This document shows positions 48,972 to 57,843 of a stretch of DNA of 64,000 bases, one piece after another. This stretch comes from Streptomyces viridochromogenes. Its GTDB lineage: Bacteria > Actinomycetota > Actinomycetes > Streptomycetales > Streptomycetaceae. The stretch is taken from the NCBI RefSeq assembly GCF_001270495.1, contig NZ_LGUR01000207.1:124001-188000 (forward strand), written 5' to 3'. The translations under genes and the position numbers were made by a program. The notes below the pieces were generated by a model that worked only from the letters and a program-made list of their open reading frames with translations, had not been told where the DNA came from and searched no databases. Numbering within the stretch: the first letter of the stretch is position 1; each line of letters opens with the position of its first letter.

Positions 48972-49044
48972 GAACGGCTGGGGCACAGGGGCCACGTCGC
49001 CTTCGTAAGGTCACCGGCCCTCCAGGTCCACAACGGATGGTTGA

Positions 49045-49061
49045 TCGGAGTGACACTCCGA
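49045..49061. promoter_or_regulatory. 17-bp perfect palindrome upstream of the LysR gene
   Basis: TCGGAGTG-A-CACTCCGA is perfectly symmetrical and lies about 92 bp before GTG 49153. No divergent gene remains to the left, so it may be an orphan operator or an autoregulatory site. Confidence 0.45.
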
Positions 49062-49152
49062 CCGGCTGAAACTCACCCCAAAGGACAGCTGAACAGGGAG
49101 ATGAAACAACTGGCAACGCCGCCGCGTCACAACACCACGTTGTACGGCTAGG

Positions 49153-50121
49153 GTGGCAGGCGTGGATCTCAATGCCGTCCGGACCTTCGTCGCCGTCGCG
49201 GATGCCGGCCAGTTCCAGAAGGCCGCCGTCGATCTGGCCCTCACCCAGCAGGCCGTGTCCAAGCGCGTCGCCACGCTGGAGCGGGACATCGGCGTGCGGC
49301 TGCTGACCCGCACGCCGCGAGGGGCCGAGCTCACCATCGACGGGCAGGCGTTCCTGTCGCATGCCCGGACCCTGCTCCAGGCCGAGGAGCGGGCGAGAGC
49401 CTCCGTGCGTCCCGGCAGCCGGGCCCTGCGCGTCGACGTGGTCGGCCGACGGGCCTCCCTGGCCGGACACCTGCGCGACTTCCATCGCGCCCACCCCGGG
49501 ATCGCCCTCGACGTCGTGACACTGCCCGGCTCGGCGGAGGCCATCGCCGCCGTCCGGGACGGTGTCATCGACGCCACCTTCCGCGCGGTCACCATGCCCG
49601 GGCAGCACATCCCGGACGGCATCGAGTTCACCCCGGTCCACGACGAGCCGATCCACCTGTTCACCGGCCCGGCCCACCCGTTCGCCCGCGCCGCCGCGGT
49701 GACCCCCGCCCAGCTGGCCGGCCACCGGATCTGGATGCCGGGCAACGTCCCCGGCGCGGAGTGGACCGCGTACTACGACGCGCTCGCCGCCGACTTCGGG
49801 CTGGCCATCGAGGCCACCGGCCCCAACTTCGGGGTCGAGGCCCTCATCGACACCATCGCCGCCTCCGAGACGCTGGCGACCTTCCTCGGCACCCAGACGC
49901 CCCTCGTCTGGCCCGCCGGCTACGACATGCGGCTCATCCCGCTGCGCGACCCGACGCCGGTCTACCCGCACTCGATTCTCTGGCACGCCGACAACCCGCA
50001 CCCGGCCCTCACCGCGCTCCGCGCCTACCTCGCCTCCGTCCACCACGACCCTCCGGACGGCGAGATCTGGACGCCGGCGTGGGCGCGGCGCGCTACGAAC
50101 GGCTTCTCAGGTCCGCACTGA
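49153..50121 (+). CDS. LysR-family transcriptional regulator
   Basis: The 322-residue protein has the LysR helix-turn-helix (LNAVRTFVAVADAGQFQKAAVDLALTQQAVSKRVATLE, about residues 5-43) and a full periplasmic-binding-like effector domain ending in a normal C-terminus (DGEIWTPAWARR). GTG 49153 and GTG 49162 are both possible starts. LysR proteins usually regulate a divergent gene; none survives here, while downstream lies a truncated GH43. The target may have been lost in the same rearrangement. Confidence 0.9.
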   Translation: MAGVDLNAVRTFVAVADAGQFQKAAVDLALTQQAVSKRVATLERDIGVRLLTRTPRGAELTIDGQAFLSHARTLLQAEERARASVRPGSRALRVDVVGRRASLAGHLRDFHRAHPGIALDVVTLPGSAEAIAAVRDGVIDATFRAVTMPGQHIPDGIEFTPVHDEPIHLFTGPAHPFARAAAVTPAQLAGHRIWMPGNVPGAEWTAYYDALAADFGLAIEATGPNFGVEALIDTIAASETLATFLGTQTPLVWPAGYDMRLIPLRDPTPVYPHSILWHADNPHPALTALRAYLASVHHDPPDGEIWTPAWARRATNGFSGPH

Positions 50122-50188
50122 CCGCCGCCGCGACGACCCGGTCCCGTTCGGCGGAGCCGAACAGGCCCTCGGACAGCCAGGTTTCGGC

Positions 50189-51334
50189 GAGCGCGCGAAC
50201 TTCAATCTGGTGTCGGTCGGCTCCGGCAAGTGCGTGGCCCCGAGCGGCGGTTCGTCGGCCTCGAACACCAACCTGGTCCAACTGCCGTGCTCCGCTTCGA
50301 ACGGCAGGGTGTGGCGGCTGCCCGCCTTCACCGGCGGCGGCAGCGGCCCGGCCACCTTCACCAACCCGCTGTCCCAGCGCGGGCCCGACCCCTGGCTGAC
50401 GTACCACGACGGGTACTACTACCTGGCCACCACGACCTGGAACTCGACGGTCACCATGCGCGAGTCCCCCACCCTGGGTGGACTCGCCACCGCCCCCGAG
50501 CAGGTGATCTTCAACCTGACCCGGCCCAACGGGGCGGGCACGATGTGGGCCCCGGAGTTCCAGCTGCTCGACGGTCCGGGCGGCAAGCGCTGGTACTTCT
50601 ACTACACGGCCGGGCGGGAGCCGTTCGATCTGGGCACCCAGCGCATCCATGTGCTGGAGAGCGCCGGCCTTGACCCAATGGGCCCCTACAGCTTCAAGGC
50701 CGACCTGCTCGACCCGACGCAGGACAACACCGGGGAGCTGGACCCGGGCATCCTGCAACTCAACGGCCGGCTCTATCTGCTGGGCACCTTCTACAACGGC
50801 TCGCAGCCGATGTTCATACGGCCACTGTCCAACCCCTGGACGGCGAGCGGTACCCGGCGCGTCCTGTCCGCCCCGACCTACGGCTGGGAGACGGTGGGCA
50901 GCGCGGTCAACGAGGGCGCCGAGGTGCTCCAGCGGGGCGGGAAGACGTTCATCGTCTACTCCGCGAGCCACTGCTCGACGCCCGACTACAAGCTGGGCAT
51001 GCTCTCCTACAACGGCGGTGACCCGCTCGACTCCGTCTCCTGGGTCAAGTCCCCGAACCCCGTCTTCCAGCGGTCCGACGCCAACGGGGTGTACGGCCCG
51101 GGGCACAACGGCTTCTTCAAGTCGCCCGACGGGACGGAGGACTGGATCGTCTACAACGCCAACAGCTCCGCGAGCGGTGGCTGCGACATGCACCGCAGCA
51201 CCAGGGCGCAGAAGTTCACCTGGAACGCCGACGGCACACCGAACTTCGGAACCCCGGTGGGCCTCGGCGTCCCGCTGATCTCACCGTGGGGCGAACAGGC
51301 GGACCAGGCGGACCAGGCGGACCAGGCGGGCTAG
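50189..51334 (+). pseudogene. GH43-family glycosidase lacking its 5' end
   Basis: A GH43 catalytic domain is intact from about base 50350 (RGPDPWLTYHDGYYYLATTT with the catalytic Asp; MWAPEFQLLDGPGGKRWYFYYTAG; GELDPGILQLNGRLYLLG with the acid Glu region; YGPGHNGFFKSPDGTEDWIVYNA). Before it lies a partial ricin-type segment (FNLVSVGSGKCVAPSGG). No signal peptide or start codon with a ribosome binding site exists: the frame runs back into the LysR 3' end. The likely original is a secreted arabinofuranosidase or related enzyme with CBM13, cut by a deletion that joined it to the LysR gene. Five codons of GAT/ACC-rich repeat end the gene (QADQADQADQAG). Confidence 0.65.
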
Positions 51335-51603
51335 GCGCCGAGCGCCCCGAGGAGGACGGCGATGCCGAGCAGTCCGACGGTTCCGAGAACGGTACCGAGC
51401 GTGGCGGGCCACATACGGCCGATGCCCTGACGGGCGTAGTGCATGCCCGCCGCGCCAAAGGTGACGGCCAGGCCGCCGGCGATCAGAGCGAACGGAGAGA
51501 TGACGAACGAGGTCAGGGCGGCGATGGCGCCGAAGACGAGAGCGGTGGGCCCCAGGGCGGCGGCGGGTGAGTCCTGCTGGGCTGCGGTGATCGGTTCACG
51601 CAT
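51331..51603 (-). CDS. Small membrane protein, 90 residues
   Basis: The protein has a short polar N-terminus and three hydrophobic segments (about residues 15-35, 40-55 and 68-88), one rich in Gly (LIAGGLAVTFGAAGM). DUF4190-like small membrane proteins of actinobacteria look like this, but I cannot assign the family with certainty. Its end overlaps the GH43 stop on the other strand by four bases. AAGGGGGAACCGGTC precedes ATG 51603. Confidence 0.65.
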   Translation of the reverse strand: MREPITAAQQDSPAAALGPTALVFGAIAALTSFVISPFALIAGGLAVTFGAAGMHYARQGIGRMWPATLGTVLGTVGLLGIAVLLGALGA

Positions 51604-51695
51604 GACCGGTTCCCCCTTTTCTGAACACGTTCAAAGTATGCGTGCTCATCGACGCGAGGTCCAGCCGGATGCCCCCGTTGACCGTGTGTTGGTGA

Positions 51696-51872
51696 TCACG
51701 GAGTCCTGAGGTCGTCCACCCTCTCTCCCTCGGCCTGGGAGGGCTCGGTCCTGGGGACGTCCGGGTGCTGCTCCACGGCATTGCGCTCCGCGGGTTCGTC
51801 GCGTTCGCCCTCGGCCTGGGAGGGGGTGTGCGAGTACAGCCAGCGGTCGTAGTCCGAGGCTCCGGTCTTCAT
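51696..51872 (-). CDS. Small acidic protein with a repeated PSQAEGER motif
   Basis: A 58-residue polar protein starts at ATG 51872 with GGGAGG upstream. It begins MKTGASDYDRWLYSHTPSQA and repeats the octapeptide PSQAEGER near residues 17-24 and 44-51. No signal peptide or membrane helix is present; it is probably disordered. The function is unknown. Confidence 0.5.
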   Translation of the reverse strand: MKTGASDYDRWLYSHTPSQAEGERDEPAERNAVEQHPDVPRTEPSQAEGERVDDLRTP

Positions 51873-51937
51873 GGCTGACCTCCCTGGGTCGCTCCTCTTC
51901 CATGCTGCTCCCGGGCCGACGCGCCGACCAGTCGTCC

Positions 51938-53020
51938 TCACCCGGTGAGGCCGATCTCGGCGCAGGCCGCGCGCAGCGGCCGGACGCAGATCTGCTCGAC
52001 GGTGAACCGGCCCTCGTTGATGAGCGTCTGGCGCACGTTGTCGGCCGTGACCTCCTTCGGCGTGAGGAGGATGGACGGGATGTCCTTGGTGGTCGGGCTG
52101 TCGGTCGTCGTCGTGGCGACGCCGTCGGCCCCCTCGTCGCGGCCCACGGCGACGGCCATGGCGGCGGCTGCCGCGGCTTCCTTCTCGAACGGTTTGTAGA
52201 CCGTCATGTACTGCTCGCCCTTGACGATGCGCCGCACGGCCTCCAGGTCGGCGTCCTGCCCGGTGATCGGCGGGAGGTCCTTGACGCCGGCGTTCTTGAA
52301 GGCGGAGATGACACCGGCGGCGATGGCGTCGTTGGCCGCGACGACGCCGTCGATACGGTCAGCTCCCAGGGCGGAGATCGCGGCGGACATGTTGGCGTGG
52401 GCGTTCTCCGGGCTCCAGCCCGCGGTGTCGTACGATCTGGCGATCTTCGCCTTGCCCGAGATGACGGACATCGCGCCCTCGCGGAACCACGCCGCGTTGG
52501 CGCTGCTCGGATCGCCGTTCATCATCACGACGGTCCTGCCCCTCCCCCTCTCGTCCATGGCCTTCAGCAGCGCCTCGCCCTGAAGCCGACCGACCTGTGC
52601 GCCGTCGAAGCTGACGAAGCCCGAGATCGGGCCTTCGGCGAGGCGGTCGTACGCGATGACCGGGACGCCCGCCCGCTTCGCCTCCTGGATCGAGGAGCGC
52701 ACCGCCCTGCTGTCGGCGGGGTCGAGGATCAGGACCTTCGCCCCGTTGGTGATCATGGAGATCACCTGCTGCCGCTGCCTCGCCGCGTCGTTCTCGGCGT
52801 TGGCGTACACCATGGTGCAGTCGGCACACAGTTCCTTGAGCCGCTGTTCGATGAGTGGCTTGTCCGAGTGCTCCCAGCGGGGAGTCACCCGGTTCGGGAG
52901 CAGGAGCCCCACCGTGAAGCTCTCCGCGCCCGCTCCGTCGTCCTCGCCGCAGGCGGCCAGGGACGCCGTCATGAGTCCCGCGACAAGCGCCGCGACGACG
53001 TGCAGCGTGCGGGTCCTCAT
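51938..53020 (-). CDS. XylF-like sugar-binding lipoprotein, copy 1
   Basis: The 360-residue lipoprotein (lipobox SLAACG near residue 24) has a type-I periplasmic-binding fold of the D-xylose class: VPVIAYDRLAEGPISGFVSFDG, VVMMNGDPSSANAAWF, VVAANDAIAAGVISAFKNAG, ITGQDADLEAVRRIVKGEQYMTVYKPF. A CADC pair near residue 67 and a C-terminal CVRPLRAAC pair suggest disulfides. It is about half identical to the binding protein at 55927. It follows the SpoIIE-type phosphatase gene after 20 bp and is likely co-transcribed with it, apart from any permease gene. It may act as a sensory binding protein rather than a transport component. Confidence 0.9.
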   Translation of the reverse strand: MRTRTLHVVAALVAGLMTASLAACGEDDGAGAESFTVGLLLPNRVTPRWEHSDKPLIEQRLKELCADCTMVYANAENDAARQRQQVISMITNGAKVLILDPADSRAVRSSIQEAKRAGVPVIAYDRLAEGPISGFVSFDGAQVGRLQGEALLKAMDERGRGRTVVMMNGDPSSANAAWFREGAMSVISGKAKIARSYDTAGWSPENAHANMSAAISALGADRIDGVVAANDAIAAGVISAFKNAGVKDLPPITGQDADLEAVRRIVKGEQYMTVYKPFEKEAAAAAAMAVAVGRDEGADGVATTTTDSPTTKDIPSILLTPKEVTADNVRQTLINEGRFTVEQICVRPLRAACAEIGLTG

Positions 53021-53040
53021 CGCAGCTCGCCTCGTTCCGT

Positions 53041-55551
53041 TCAGAGCTTGGAGTCGGCGGGAGCGGGGTCGTTCCGTGCCACGGTGACCTCGCTCCACAC
53101 CTGCTTTCCGCCGGCCACCGGCATCGAGCCGCAGGACTCCGACACCGCCTCGACCAGCAGCAGGCCCCGGCCGCCGGTCGACTCCCAGTCCACGATCACC
53201 GGCTTGGCGGGCGCGCGCGGCGAGGAGTCGCTCACATAGACCCGGACCCGGTCCCCGCGGAGCATCAGGTCGAGACGGACCGACCCCTGGGTGTGCACCA
53301 GGGCGTTGGTGACCAGTTCGGACACCACGAGCAGCACCGCGTCGGCCGCTTCCTCGACCTTCCACCGGCGCAGGGTGCGCGCGGTGAAGCGCCGGGCGTG
53401 CATCACGGCGTCGGGCAGCCGCCACACCACCCAGCCGGCCCGGATCGGCCGGGTCTTCATGCCGTCGTAGCGCAGCAGCAACAGCGCCACGTCGTCCTCG
53501 CGTCGGCCGATGTCGCCGAGCAGGTCGTCGGCCATCCGGGCCGGATCGGCCGGGTCGGCCGCGGCGAGCGCGGTGCGGGTCCGTTCCATGCCCACGTCCA
53601 GGGGCAGGTCGGCGGCCTCGACCAGACCGTCGGTGACCAGGGCGAGCACCGTACCGGGGGTCAGGGTGACCGCGGTCATGGGGAACTCCGCCTCCGCGAG
53701 CACCCCCAGCGGGGGGCCGCCCTCGACCTCCACCTCCTCGGTGCTGCCGTCGGGGTGGCGCAGCAGCGGGGAGAGGTGTCCGGCCCGGACGACCAGGGTG
53801 TTGCCCTCCTCCATGTCCAGTTCGACATAGCAGCAGGTGGCGAAGAGGTCGGTCTCCATGCCGACGAGCAGGCGGTTGGCGTGGGAGACGACCACGTCGG
53901 GCGGGTGGCCCTCGACCGCGTACGCCCTGACCGCCGTACGCATCTGGCCCATGATCGTCGCGGCTCCGGCGCTGTGTCCCTGCACATCGCCGATGACCAG
54001 CGCGACCCGGTCCTCGGACAGGGCGATGACGTCGTACCAGTCGCCGCCCACCTGAAGGCCGCGCCGGGCGGGCAGGTAGCGGGCGACGGCGGTGCCGCCG
54101 GGCAGTTCGGGCAGGCGCCGGGGCAGCAGGCTGCGCTGGAGCATCGTCGCGAGTTCCTGCTCGGCGTCGTAGGCGTGCGCCCGCTTGAGGGCCTGCCCGA
54201 TGAGTGCCGCGGTGGCGGTCAGCAGGGACCGCTCCTCGGGGATGAACTCGTGCGGCTGGTCCCAGCCGACCAGGCACACCCCGGCGACCCGGCCCTTGGC
54301 CGGGAGCGGCAGGACGGCCAGGCCGCCGGGGCCGATGCCGGCGAGTCCCGGTTCGAGGGCCGTGCCGGCGGGCCAGAGGTCCATACGGCCGTCCCGCAGG
54401 GCCAGTTGAAGGGTGGGCAGGGCGCTGACCGGCGCGTCGGGCCACTCGGAACGCCACTGGGCGCGCCACAGTTCCGGCCAGGCGTCGGGCTGGGGCGGAT
54501 CGAGCAGGGTGACCACGAGCCGGTCGTCCCGGACGTCGGCGAGCGCCACCCGGTCGGCGCCCAGCGGCTCACGCAGCGCGGCGACCGCCACGCGGCCGAC
54601 GTCACGGACCGTCAGAGCATCGTCGAGTACGGCGGTCAGCCACTGGATCCGGGAGACGTCGTCGGTGCTGCGGCTCTTGACCGAGGTGGCCGTGACCACG
54701 CCCAGCACCTGCTCCGGCTGTTGGTCGGTGTGCGCCATCACCCGGCAGATCAGGCTCAGCCAGCGCATCTCCCCGGTGGGGCAGCGGACCCGGAACTCCA
54801 GCTCCCGACGGCCCGGCGCCTGTGTGGACGGCTCCAGGACCGACATCAGCGCCGGCATGTCCTCCGGGAGGGCGTGTGCGAGCAGGGTGTCCGCCTTGCC
54901 GTCGAAGTCGTCCGGCGTGGTGCCGACCAGGTCGAGCAGTGTGCCGTCCGCCTCGATCAGTCCGGTGTCCGGCACCAGGACGAACGTGCCGACGCGCAGG
55001 CTCCGCAGGGCGCGGCCCAGCAGGGAGGGCTGCGCGGGCCGGCCGGACTCGGCCAGCAGCAGACCGGCGACCGCGTCGGCGTAGCGCTCCAGGAAGCGCT
55101 GTTGCCCGGCGTCGAAGCCGTCCGCGGAGGCCCCCACGACGACGAGGCAGCCCAGCCGGCTGCCCTCCCTTTCCAGGGGCAGCGCGCCGAGCGAGGCCGA
55201 CCTGGCGCGCGGGGGCGTGGGCGCGCCCACGGGATAGGAGGCGAGGGCCGCGGCGCTCAGCCACAGCGGCCGGTCGGTGCGGAAGGCGTGGGTCGCGGCT
55301 GAGCCACCGGACACGGCGAGCCGGTCCGGCAGCCGGTACTCGGGAGTGCCGCCGACCGTTTCCAGCAGCTGCAGCTCCTCGTCCCCGTCGGTGGGCGCGT
55401 AGACCGCGGCCAGCGCCGCTCCGGCGAAGGTCAGGGCGCGGTCGCCCGTGACGGCCTCCGGCTCCGTAGGCGGTGAACCTGTGTCCGCGGTGCCGACCTC
55501 CAATGCCCCCGGCGCCGAAACTCCGGTCCGGGCACGGCCGTCATGAGGCAT
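53041..55551 (-). CDS. GAF/PAS/SpoIIE serine phosphatase with anti-sigma-type ATPase domain
   Basis: The 836-residue protein has, in order, a GAF domain (about 35-172), PAS (about 175-290), a second GAF (about 302-457), a PP2C SpoIIE-type phosphatase (about 462-697; GGDWYDVIALSEDRVALVIGDVQGHSAGAATIM and ALVTDGLVEA) and a HATPase_c domain like anti-sigma kinases (about 703-836; VVSELVTNALVHTQG, GGRGLLLVEA). Such proteins sit in partner-switching signalling networks, where the kinase-like and phosphatase domains act on anti-anti-sigma factors. No transmembrane helix is seen, so it is cytoplasmic. ATG 55551 is the start with GGGAGG upstream, though at 12-13 nt. The frame continues antisense into the opposite gene; that extension is an artefact. 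Confidence 0.88.
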   Translation of the reverse strand: MPHDGRARTGVSAPGALEVGTADTGSPPTEPEAVTGDRALTFAGAALAAVYAPTDGDEELQLLETVGGTPEYRLPDRLAVSGGSAATHAFRTDRPLWLSAAALASYPVGAPTPPRARSASLGALPLEREGSRLGCLVVVGASADGFDAGQQRFLERYADAVAGLLLAESGRPAQPSLLGRALRSLRVGTFVLVPDTGLIEADGTLLDLVGTTPDDFDGKADTLLAHALPEDMPALMSVLEPSTQAPGRRELEFRVRCPTGEMRWLSLICRVMAHTDQQPEQVLGVVTATSVKSRSTDDVSRIQWLTAVLDDALTVRDVGRVAVAALREPLGADRVALADVRDDRLVVTLLDPPQPDAWPELWRAQWRSEWPDAPVSALPTLQLALRDGRMDLWPAGTALEPGLAGIGPGGLAVLPLPAKGRVAGVCLVGWDQPHEFIPEERSLLTATAALIGQALKRAHAYDAEQELATMLQRSLLPRRLPELPGGTAVARYLPARRGLQVGGDWYDVIALSEDRVALVIGDVQGHSAGAATIMGQMRTAVRAYAVEGHPPDVVVSHANRLLVGMETDLFATCCYVELDMEEGNTLVVRAGHLSPLLRHPDGSTEEVEVEGGPPLGVLAEAEFPMTAVTLTPGTVLALVTDGLVEAADLPLDVGMERTRTALAAADPADPARMADDLLGDIGRREDDVALLLLRYDGMKTRPIRAGWVVWRLPDAVMHARRFTARTLRRWKVEEAADAVLLVVSELVTNALVHTQGSVRLDLMLRGDRVRVYVSDSSPRAPAKPVIVDWESTGGRGLLLVEAVSESCGSMPVAGGKQVWSEVTVARNDPAPADSKL

Positions 55552-55926
55552 GTCCGCAACCAACCTCCCGTCCGTACCGGAGGTGCCGAAGGGGATCGGG
55601 GCACCACCTCCCGCCGCCCCGGTCGCTTCCACACACCAGAATCGCATATATGGATGAGCCGGACATATCAGGCTGCTGCTCCATCGCTCCCCGGGACGCC
55701 GCCACTGACGCCATCGCTGCGTTCGCAGATCACCCCGGCCGGTGTCAGACTGACCACGTGGTCGCCCTGCCACGTCCACGCCGCACGTTCGAGCCGGATG
55801 TCCGGCACCGACATCATGGCCATCCGTCGACTGCCGGCGTTCTGCCCGGCCGTACGCGCACCCGCGTCGTCGACACCATGAGCGCCTCCTCGCCACGCCG
55901 GGCGAAGAACAAGGGAGGTCTCGCAC
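55552..55926. promoter_or_regulatory. Divergent promoter region with a GACCACGTGGTC palindrome
   Basis: These 375 bp between the phosphatase and binding-protein genes contain no gene. A perfect 12-bp palindrome GACCACGTGGTC lies at 55752-55763, and AT-rich CATATAT/CATATC elements at about 55645-55668 are likely promoter parts for the divergent transcripts. Confidence 0.5.
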
Positions 55927-57015
55927 ATGAAGGCCCGCATACGGAACGCGGTTCTCGCCCTGACCGCGATTTCCACGGCCGTGGCCCTGGCGGCCTGCGG
56001 GGCGGGCGGGGAGAGCGATTCCGCCGAGGGGGACGCGCCGATGATCGGGGTGCTCCTGCCGGACGTCACCACGGCGCGTTGGGAGACCCGGGACAAGCCC
56101 CTGCTCGACAGGGAGATCAAGGAACTCTGCGGTGACTGCGCGATCGAGCAGACCAACGCCAAGGGCGATGTGGCCATGCAGCAGGAGCAGATGAACTCGA
56201 TGATCACCAAGGGCGTCGACGCGATCCTGCTCGTGGCGGTGGACGCCAGATCGCTCGCCGCCTCGGTCAGGAAGGCGGTGGAGGCGGGCATCCCGGTCAT
56301 CGCCTACGACCGCCTCGCCGAGGGCCCGATCTCCGGTTACGCGTCCTTCGACGGCGAGGAGGTCGGCCGGCTCCAGGGTCAGGCCCTGCTGAAGGCCATG
56401 GGCGACGAGGTGCCCGGCGCCCAGATCGTCATGATGAACGGCGATCCCAGCGACCCCAACGCGGTGCTCTTCAAGAGGGGCGCCCTGGCCGTCCTCACGG
56501 GGAAGGTGAAGATCGGCAAGTCGTACGACACGCTCCAGTGGCGGACCGAGGCAGCTCACCTGAACATGTCGGGTGCCATCGCGGCCCTCGGCGTCGACAA
56601 CATCCAGGGGGTCTACGCCGCCAACGACGGCCTCGCCGCCGGCAGCATCGCCGCACTCAAGGCGAACAAGGTGGACCCGGTGCCCCCGGTCACGGGGCAG
56701 GACGCCGAACTCCGCGCCGTGCAGCGCATCGTCGACGGAGAGCAGTACATGACCGTCTACAAGCCCTTCGAACCCGAGGCCGCCGCCGGCGCCGCCATGG
56801 CCGTGGCCGCGGCCCGCGGGGAGAGCCTCGACCGGGTGGCCCGGGACGAGGTGACGACGCGTGATGGGCGGCGGGTTCCGGCCGTCATGCTCACCCCGGT
56901 GTCCGTGACCGTCAGCAACATCAAGGACACCCTGGTCAAGGACGGGGTGTACACGATCCGGCAGATCTGCACCTCTCAACTGGCAGCCGCGTGCACCTCG
57001 GCCGGACTGACCTGA
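55927..57015 (+). CDS. XylF-like sugar-binding lipoprotein, copy 2
   Basis: The 362-residue lipoprotein (lipobox ALAACG near residue 24) is a paralogue of the protein at 51938: it shares RLAEGPISGYASFDGEEVGR, IVMMNGDPSDPNA, YAANDGLAAGSI and TGQDAELRAVQRIVDGEQYM, the CGDC pair and the C-terminal CTSQLAAAC. It should deliver xylose or a similar pentose to the ATPase and permease encoded just downstream. GGGAGG precedes ATG 55927. The next gene starts 54 bp later. Confidence 0.93.
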   Translation: MKARIRNAVLALTAISTAVALAACGAGGESDSAEGDAPMIGVLLPDVTTARWETRDKPLLDREIKELCGDCAIEQTNAKGDVAMQQEQMNSMITKGVDAILLVAVDARSLAASVRKAVEAGIPVIAYDRLAEGPISGYASFDGEEVGRLQGQALLKAMGDEVPGAQIVMMNGDPSDPNAVLFKRGALAVLTGKVKIGKSYDTLQWRTEAAHLNMSGAIAALGVDNIQGVYAANDGLAAGSIAALKANKVDPVPPVTGQDAELRAVQRIVDGEQYMTVYKPFEPEAAAGAAMAVAAARGESLDRVARDEVTTRDGRRVPAVMLTPVSVTVSNIKDTLVKDGVYTIRQICTSQLAAACTSAGLT

Positions 57016-57069
57016 CATCCGCCGCGACCGCGTCCGGATGTCCGGATCCACGGGAAGGAGATCGTCTCC

Positions 57070-57843
57070 GTGTCCGCTCCCCCACTGCTGGCGCTGCACG
57101 GCGTGTGCAAGCGCTACGGCGCCGTCGAGGTCCTCGAGGACATCGAACTGGAGGTCCACGCGGGCCAGGTCGTCGCCCTCCTCGGCGACAACGGAGCCGG
57201 CAAGTCCACGCTGGTCAAGGTGATCTCCGGGGTCGCTCCCGCGGACCGGGGCGTCATCGAGTGGGAGGGCCGCACGGTCCACATCAGGCGCCCCAACGAC
57301 GCCCGGGATCTCGGCATCGCCACCGTCTTCCAGGACCTCGCGCTGTGCGGGAATCTCGACGTCGTCGGCAATCTGTTCCTCGGACGTGAGATCCGCAGGT
57401 TCGGGTTCCTCGACGAGATGGAGATGGAGCGCCGCACTCTCCAGCTGCTGGAGCAGCTGACCAGGGGCGTTCCGGAGCTGCGCGCCCCGGTCGTGTCCCT
57501 GTCCAGCGGTCAGCGACAGACGGTCGCCATCGCCCGCTCCCTCCTCGGCGATCCGCAGCTGCTCCTGCTGGACGAACCGACCGCGGCACTGGGGCTCCAG
57601 CAGACCACCGAGGTGATGGACCTCGTCGACCAGCTGCGCGACCGCGGTCTGGGTGTCCTGCTCATCAGCCACAACATGGGCGACGTCAAGGCGCTCGCGG
57701 ACCGGGCGGCCGTGCTGCGGCTCGGGCGCAACAACGGCTTCTTCGACGTGAACACGGCGTCCCAGGAACAGATCATCTCCTCCATCACCGGGGCGACGGA
57801 GAACACGCCCCGACGGCCGGCCCACCAGGAGTCGGGATGGTGA
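57070..57843 (+). CDS. Sugar ABC transporter ATPase, single-domain XylG-like
   Basis: The 257-residue ATPase has Walker A GDNGAGKSTLVKV (about 40-52), a Q-loop region (TVFQDLALCGNLDVVGNLFLGREI), signature SLSSGQRQTVAIARSLLG (about 140-157) and Walker B LLLLDEPTAALG. E. coli XylG is a double domain of about 510 residues; this is the single-domain actinobacterial form. GTG 57070 follows AAGGAG. The stop overlaps the permease ATG (ATGGTGA), indicating a tight operon. Sugar specificity is inferred from the neighbouring binding protein. Confidence 0.93.
   Translation: MSAPPLLALHGVCKRYGAVEVLEDIELEVHAGQVVALLGDNGAGKSTLVKVISGVAPADRGVIEWEGRTVHIRRPNDARDLGIATVFQDLALCGNLDVVGNLFLGREIRRFGFLDEMEMERRTLQLLEQLTRGVPELRAPVVSLSSGQRQTVAIARSLLGDPQLLLLDEPTAALGLQQTTEVMDLVDQLRDRGLGVLLISHNMGDVKALADRAAVLRLGRNNGFFDVNTASQEQIISSITGATENTPRRPAHQESGW

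Noticed and set aside
48405..48995. 196-residue minus-strand frame at the FAD oxidoreductase end
   Set aside because: Shadow of the oxidoreductase; its part beyond 48820 has no recognisable domain.
53041..57825. 1594-residue minus-strand frame
   Set aside because: Only 53041-55551 matches known domains; the rest is antisense to the binding-protein and ATPase genes, a high-GC artefact.
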